From an uncultured Bacilli bacterium (GTDB taxonomy: Bacteria > Bacillota_I > Bacilli_A > RFN20 > CAG-826): a stretch of 64,000 nucleotides of DNA. The stretch lies in assembly GCA_905236535.1 (NCBI GenBank), contig CAJOQN010000006.1, forward strand, positions 21,076-85,075, given 5' to 3'. The position numbers and the translations under genes were made by a program. Positions 61,252-64,000 of the stretch are shown here, one piece after another (position 1 is the stretch's first letter; each line of letters opens with the position of its first letter). The notes beneath the pieces were generated by a model that was not told where the DNA came from, did not search any database, and saw nothing but the letters and a program-made list of their open reading frames with translations.

Positions 61252-62480
61252 GAAAACAAGTCAAAGAAATCTATGCATCCTATGGAGTGGATGTCTACGA
61301 AGCCTTAAGAAAACTCAAGGCCACCAAAATATCTCTCCACTGCTGGCAGCTTGATGATGTCAAAGGCTTTGAAGGAGAGGGAGATTTAACAGGAGGAATC
61401 CAAACAACAGGAAACTATCCAGGAAGAGCTAGAAATTTCAAAGAATTAACTCAAGATCTAGATAAAGCATTAACCTATATTCCTGGTAGCAAAAAGATTA
61501 ATCTTCACGCGATTTATCAAGCAGATAAAATTGTTGAAAGATGTGATGTTGGACCAGAACAATTTAAGAGTTGGGTCAAATATGCAAAAGAAAGAGGGTT
61601 AGGCTTGGACTATAACCCAACAATCTTTTCACACAAGATGTTAAAGGATGGAATGAGCTTATCTTCGCCAGATGAAGAAGTCAGAAAATATTGGATAAAG
61701 CATTGCATAAATGGCTTAAAAATCACAGAAATGTTCGGAAAAGAGCTTGGCCAAAAGTCTCTTATGAACATTTGGATTCCTGATGGTTTAAAAGAGGTCC
61801 CCGCAGATAGATTGGGTCCAAGAATGAGATTAAAAGATTCCTTAGATCAGATTCTAAAAGGATATAAATATGATAAAAGAGTGATGGATGTTTCGGTTGA
61901 ATCAAAAGTCTTTGGCATCGGTGTTGAAAGTTACACTACTGGAAGCAATGAATTCTATCTTAATTATGCATCAAGTAGAAAGATTTGCTGCTTGCTTGAT
62001 ACGGGGCATTTCCATCCAACCGAAAATGTCGCCGACAAGATTTCTTCAATGTTTGCTTTTTATAATAAATTAGCGTTCCACGTCTCTCGCCCTGTTAGAT
62101 GGGATAGTGATCATGTTTTAAAGCTTAATGATGACTTACAAGATGTTGCTGATGAATTAGTAAAATGTGATGGTTTATCACGTAGTTATATAGGTCTAGA
62201 TTATTTCGATGCTTCCATTAATAGAGTGGTTGCCTTAGTGGTTGGTGCTAGAAATATGGAAAAAGCTTTATTGAAAGCGCTTCTTACCCCTTGGAATTTA
62301 TTAAAAGAAGCTCAAGATAAAGGTGATCACACTCGCGTATTAGCCCTTCAAGAAGAGATTAAAACATTGCCTTGGAGTGAAGTTTGGGAAGAATATTTAA
62401 AACGCCAAGAAATGGTAAACGACGCTCAAATGTATAAAGAACTAAAACAATACGAAGAAAGTGTATTGCTAAAAAGATAA
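61248..62480 (+). CDS. rhaA: L-rhamnose isomerase
   Basis: This 410-residue metal-dependent isomerase converts L-rhamnose to L-rhamnulose. It contains SLHCWQLDDVKGFE near residue 25, the metal-ligand segments around VESKVFGIGVESYTTGS, LDTGHFHPTENVAD and RPVRWDSDHV, and the terminal family pattern LPWSEVWEEYLKRQ. It is the last gene of the operon, joined to rhaB by a 4-bp ATGA overlap. No rhaM mutarotase or transporter follows. Confidence 0.96.
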   Translation: MRKQVKEIYASYGVDVYEALRKLKATKISLHCWQLDDVKGFEGEGDLTGGIQTTGNYPGRARNFKELTQDLDKALTYIPGSKKINLHAIYQADKIVERCDVGPEQFKSWVKYAKERGLGLDYNPTIFSHKMLKDGMSLSSPDEEVRKYWIKHCINGLKITEMFGKELGQKSLMNIWIPDGLKEVPADRLGPRMRLKDSLDQILKGYKYDKRVMDVSVESKVFGIGVESYTTGSNEFYLNYASSRKICCLLDTGHFHPTENVADKISSMFAFYNKLAFHVSRPVRWDSDHVLKLNDDLQDVADELVKCDGLSRSYIGLDYFDASINRVVALVVGARNMEKALLKALLTPWNLLKEAQDKGDHTRVLALQEEIKTLPWSEVWEEYLKRQEMVNDAQMYKELKQYEESVLLKR

Positions 62481-62867
62481 AGAGATATTAAAAATCAATA
62501 GTTCCGCAACATATTATAGAGCCAAAAAGAGAAACGATAGTTCCAACAAGATTGGGGAAAACACAATTGTTAATTGTGCCAACTTTGTGATTCCTTTATC
62601 ATCCAAGAGAATATATCTATTATTATAATCACAAGAGACCTAAGCTTTGCTTAAATTTTAAAACCCCACATCAGTTTAAATCTGACATGGGGTATTAAGC
62701 CTTTTAGAATTGTCTACTTTTTATTGACTAGTTCGTAAGGACGGATTTATGGTTGTTTGAGATCAGTTATTCAATTTGGTCTAAAAATCTTCATTAACAA
62801 TTATGTCGTGTTTATAATCATTCGCGAACAAGAAAAACCAGGCTTTTACACCCGGCATCTTATTTAA
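62481..62867. other. Intergenic stretch of 387 bp with no convincing gene
   Basis: It holds a 17-bp inverted repeat (CACAATT-GTT-AATTGTG, 62562-62578) and a hairpin at 62664-62692. A 33-codon open stretch in the minus-strand direction ends near 62490 but has no start or ribosome site. I see no RNA gene. It may be decayed sequence. Confidence 0.5.
62655..62692 (-). terminator. Terminator after the DUF4143 ATPase gene
   Basis: CCCCA-CA-TCAG pairs with CTGA-CA-TGGGG; the minus strand continues TTTTAAAATTT. It lies about 180 bp past the ATPase stop. Confidence 0.6.
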
Positions 62868-64000
62868 TTAGATTGCACCAATAGGCATTGCATATATTTC
62901 TTCATCAATCGAATAAATAGCGTCTGTTGAACAAATAATACCAGAAGTTCCAACTCTATATTTTGTATTCTTTTTAAGGGTGGTAAACGCTGATACATCT
63001 TTTTTTGAATAAGAAACACCGCTTTTACACTCAATAAAATGGAGCGTGCCTCCATCTAACATAACCAAATCAATTTCCTTTTGATCGGCATCGCGATAAT
63101 AATAAAAATTAGCCTTTTTGTTATTGTTTTTGTAAGATTTGATAATTTCATTAACAATATATGTTTCAACAAATCTGCCTGAAAAAATACTATTTTTTAA
63201 TACATCTTGATTGTTGAGTCTAGCCAAATAGGAGGCTAACCCTGTGTCTAGGAAATATAATTTAGGACGTTTTACCACTCTTTTGAAAGTTGAATTTTCG
63301 TTATATGGTTCTAGCAAATAAACAATATTACCCGCCACAAGAACGCTTAGCCACGATTCTACTGTTGGCAAAGATACACCGATACATTTTGCTATATTAT
63401 TGCCAACAAACTCTTCACCAGTAAGAGATGCTAATACTTCCATAAATTTTTGAAATTTTAGCTTGTCATTTAAATTGATTATTTGGGATACATCTCTTTC
63501 AATATATGTTCTAACATAATCAGAATAAAAAGTTTCGGTTTCTAAGTTTGGATTATCATATAGTTCTGGATAAAATCCTTTGACTATTTGTTCATATAGC
63601 TCATTAATATTAATCTTATTTTCAGCGCTTCTTTCCTGATTAATGGACGGATCAATGACAAAAGGCGTTTCTTCCAATCCCTTAATCTCTCTTGTAGAGA
63701 GGGGAGACATTTCCACAATTGATACTCGCCCAGCAAGTGATTCAGAAACATTTTCCATAAGGCTATATATCTGGGAGCCAGTTAAAATATACATTCCCTT
63801 ATTATTGCCACCCTCAAATTTAACTTTATTAACAATTGATTCAATAACATCTAGTAATTTAGGCGCATATTGAACTTCATCAATAATTAGAGGTGATTTA
63901 TGCAAAGAAAGAAACAATTCAGGATCTTTAATCGCAGTTTCCCTTTCTCTAAGGTTGTCTAAGGATACATATTCATAACCAAATTCTTTTTTTATCTCAC
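62868..64000 (-). CDS. AAA-type ATPase with DUF4143 domain, 5' end outside window
   Basis: The visible 377 codons run open to the right edge. They encode YVSLDNLRERETAIKDPELF, then the Walker-B-like PLIIDEVQYAP, ILTGSQ (sensor), SLAGRV and MSPLSTREI. The C-terminal DUF4143 nuclease-like domain is next, with NEIIKSYKNN, YYRDADQKEIDLVM and FIECKSG (PD-(D/E)XK-like). The P-loop lies beyond the edge. These proteins are common in anaerobes, often near mobile or defence genes; function is unsettled. The last 40 residues are intact. Confidence 0.88.
   Translation of the reverse strand, partial: EIKKEFGYEYVSLDNLRERETAIKDPELFLSLHKSPLIIDEVQYAPKLLDVIESIVNKVKFEGGNNKGMYILTGSQIYSLMENVSESLAGRVSIVEMSPLSTREIKGLEETPFVIDPSINQERSAENKININELYEQIVKGFYPELYDNPNLETETFYSDYVRTYIERDVSQIINLNDKLKFQKFMEVLASLTGEEFVGNNIAKCIGVSLPTVESWLSVLVAGNIVYLLEPYNENSTFKRVVKRPKLYFLDTGLASYLARLNNQDVLKNSIFSGRFVETYIVNEIIKSYKNNNKKANFYYYRDADQKEIDLVMLDGGTLHFIECKSGVSYSKKDVSAFTTLKKNTKYRVGTSGIICSTDAIYSIDEEIYAMPIGAI

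Noticed and set aside
62490..62600. Short open stretch (…FPNLVGTIVSLFGSI…) on the minus strand
   Set aside because: No start codon, no ribosome site and no clear homology; too short to call a gene or remnant.
1..64000. Alternative genetic code (TGA as Trp) suggested by Mollicutes-like gene content
   Set aside because: GH78 ends in TGA at its natural C-terminus, and tryptophans in conserved motifs are TGG; the standard code fits.

Overview
The window is AT-rich DNA from a low-GC Gram-positive bacterium, most likely an uncultured, anaerobic, gut-type Bacillota (Bacilli; RF39/Mollicutes-related or Erysipelotrichales-like). This is inferred from three things: the gdpP-rplI-dnaB-walJ-rlmH block, the many lipoproteins, BspA-type LRR protein and oversized Opp transporter, and the anaerobe-type genes (feoA, rubredoxin, a Rex-type operator). 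TGA is used as a stop, so the code is the standard bacterial one. I saw no CRISPR array, prophage or insertion sequence.

Layout. 1-7.4 kb: a feo (ferrous iron) operon with an operator-like palindrome, beta-carbonic anhydrase, a DtxR-type regulator, a choline-kinase-like enzyme, two SGNH hydrolases, a CpoA-like glycosyltransferase and a DUF2130 protein. 7.5-20.5 kb: an MFS/GPH symporter, then one operon read leftward, oppA-oppB-oppC-oppD-oppF and a 1322-residue membrane-anchored LRR protein coupled to oppF. 20.6-28.4 kb: envelope genes (TupA-like protein, Wzy-like membrane protein, lipoprotein), a tiny transcription unit encoding a 14-residue peptide, an XRE regulator, DegV and tmRNA. 28.4-33.6 kb: the conserved gdpP-rplI-dnaB-walJ-rlmH block. 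33.7-39.8 kb: a DUF308-like membrane protein behind a perfect Rex-type palindrome, a second DegV, a frameshifted nitroreductase, rubredoxin (35850-36008), GT2, an acyltransferase, GH43 and a truncated gene remnant. 39.8-55.6 kb: two giant circularly permuted GH3 enzymes with membrane helices at both ends, each followed by a small membrane protein. The second heads a co-directional run of lipoproteins and secreted proteins (internally duplicated protein, beta-helix proteins, extracellular tyrosine-phosphatase-like lipoprotein). 55.7-62.5 kb: an L-rhamnose locus, a DeoR-type regulator divergent from GH78 rhamnosidase-rhaD-rhaB-rhaA. 62.9-64 kb: the 3' part of a DUF4143 ATPase gene.

How it fits together. 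The cell appears to harvest peptides (Opp) and plant or mucus glycans (GH3, GH43, GH78). It takes rhamnose to DHAP and lactaldehyde, keeps a complex glycosylated envelope, and controls iron (DtxR type) and redox (Rex type) by familiar operators.

A recurrent feature is expression style. At least eleven genes have a -10 hexamer ending 6-7 nt before the ATG and no Shine-Dalgarno sequence, which predicts leaderless mRNAs. Operon-internal genes and highly expressed genes have clear GGAGG-type sites. I used this rule to correct several gene starts.
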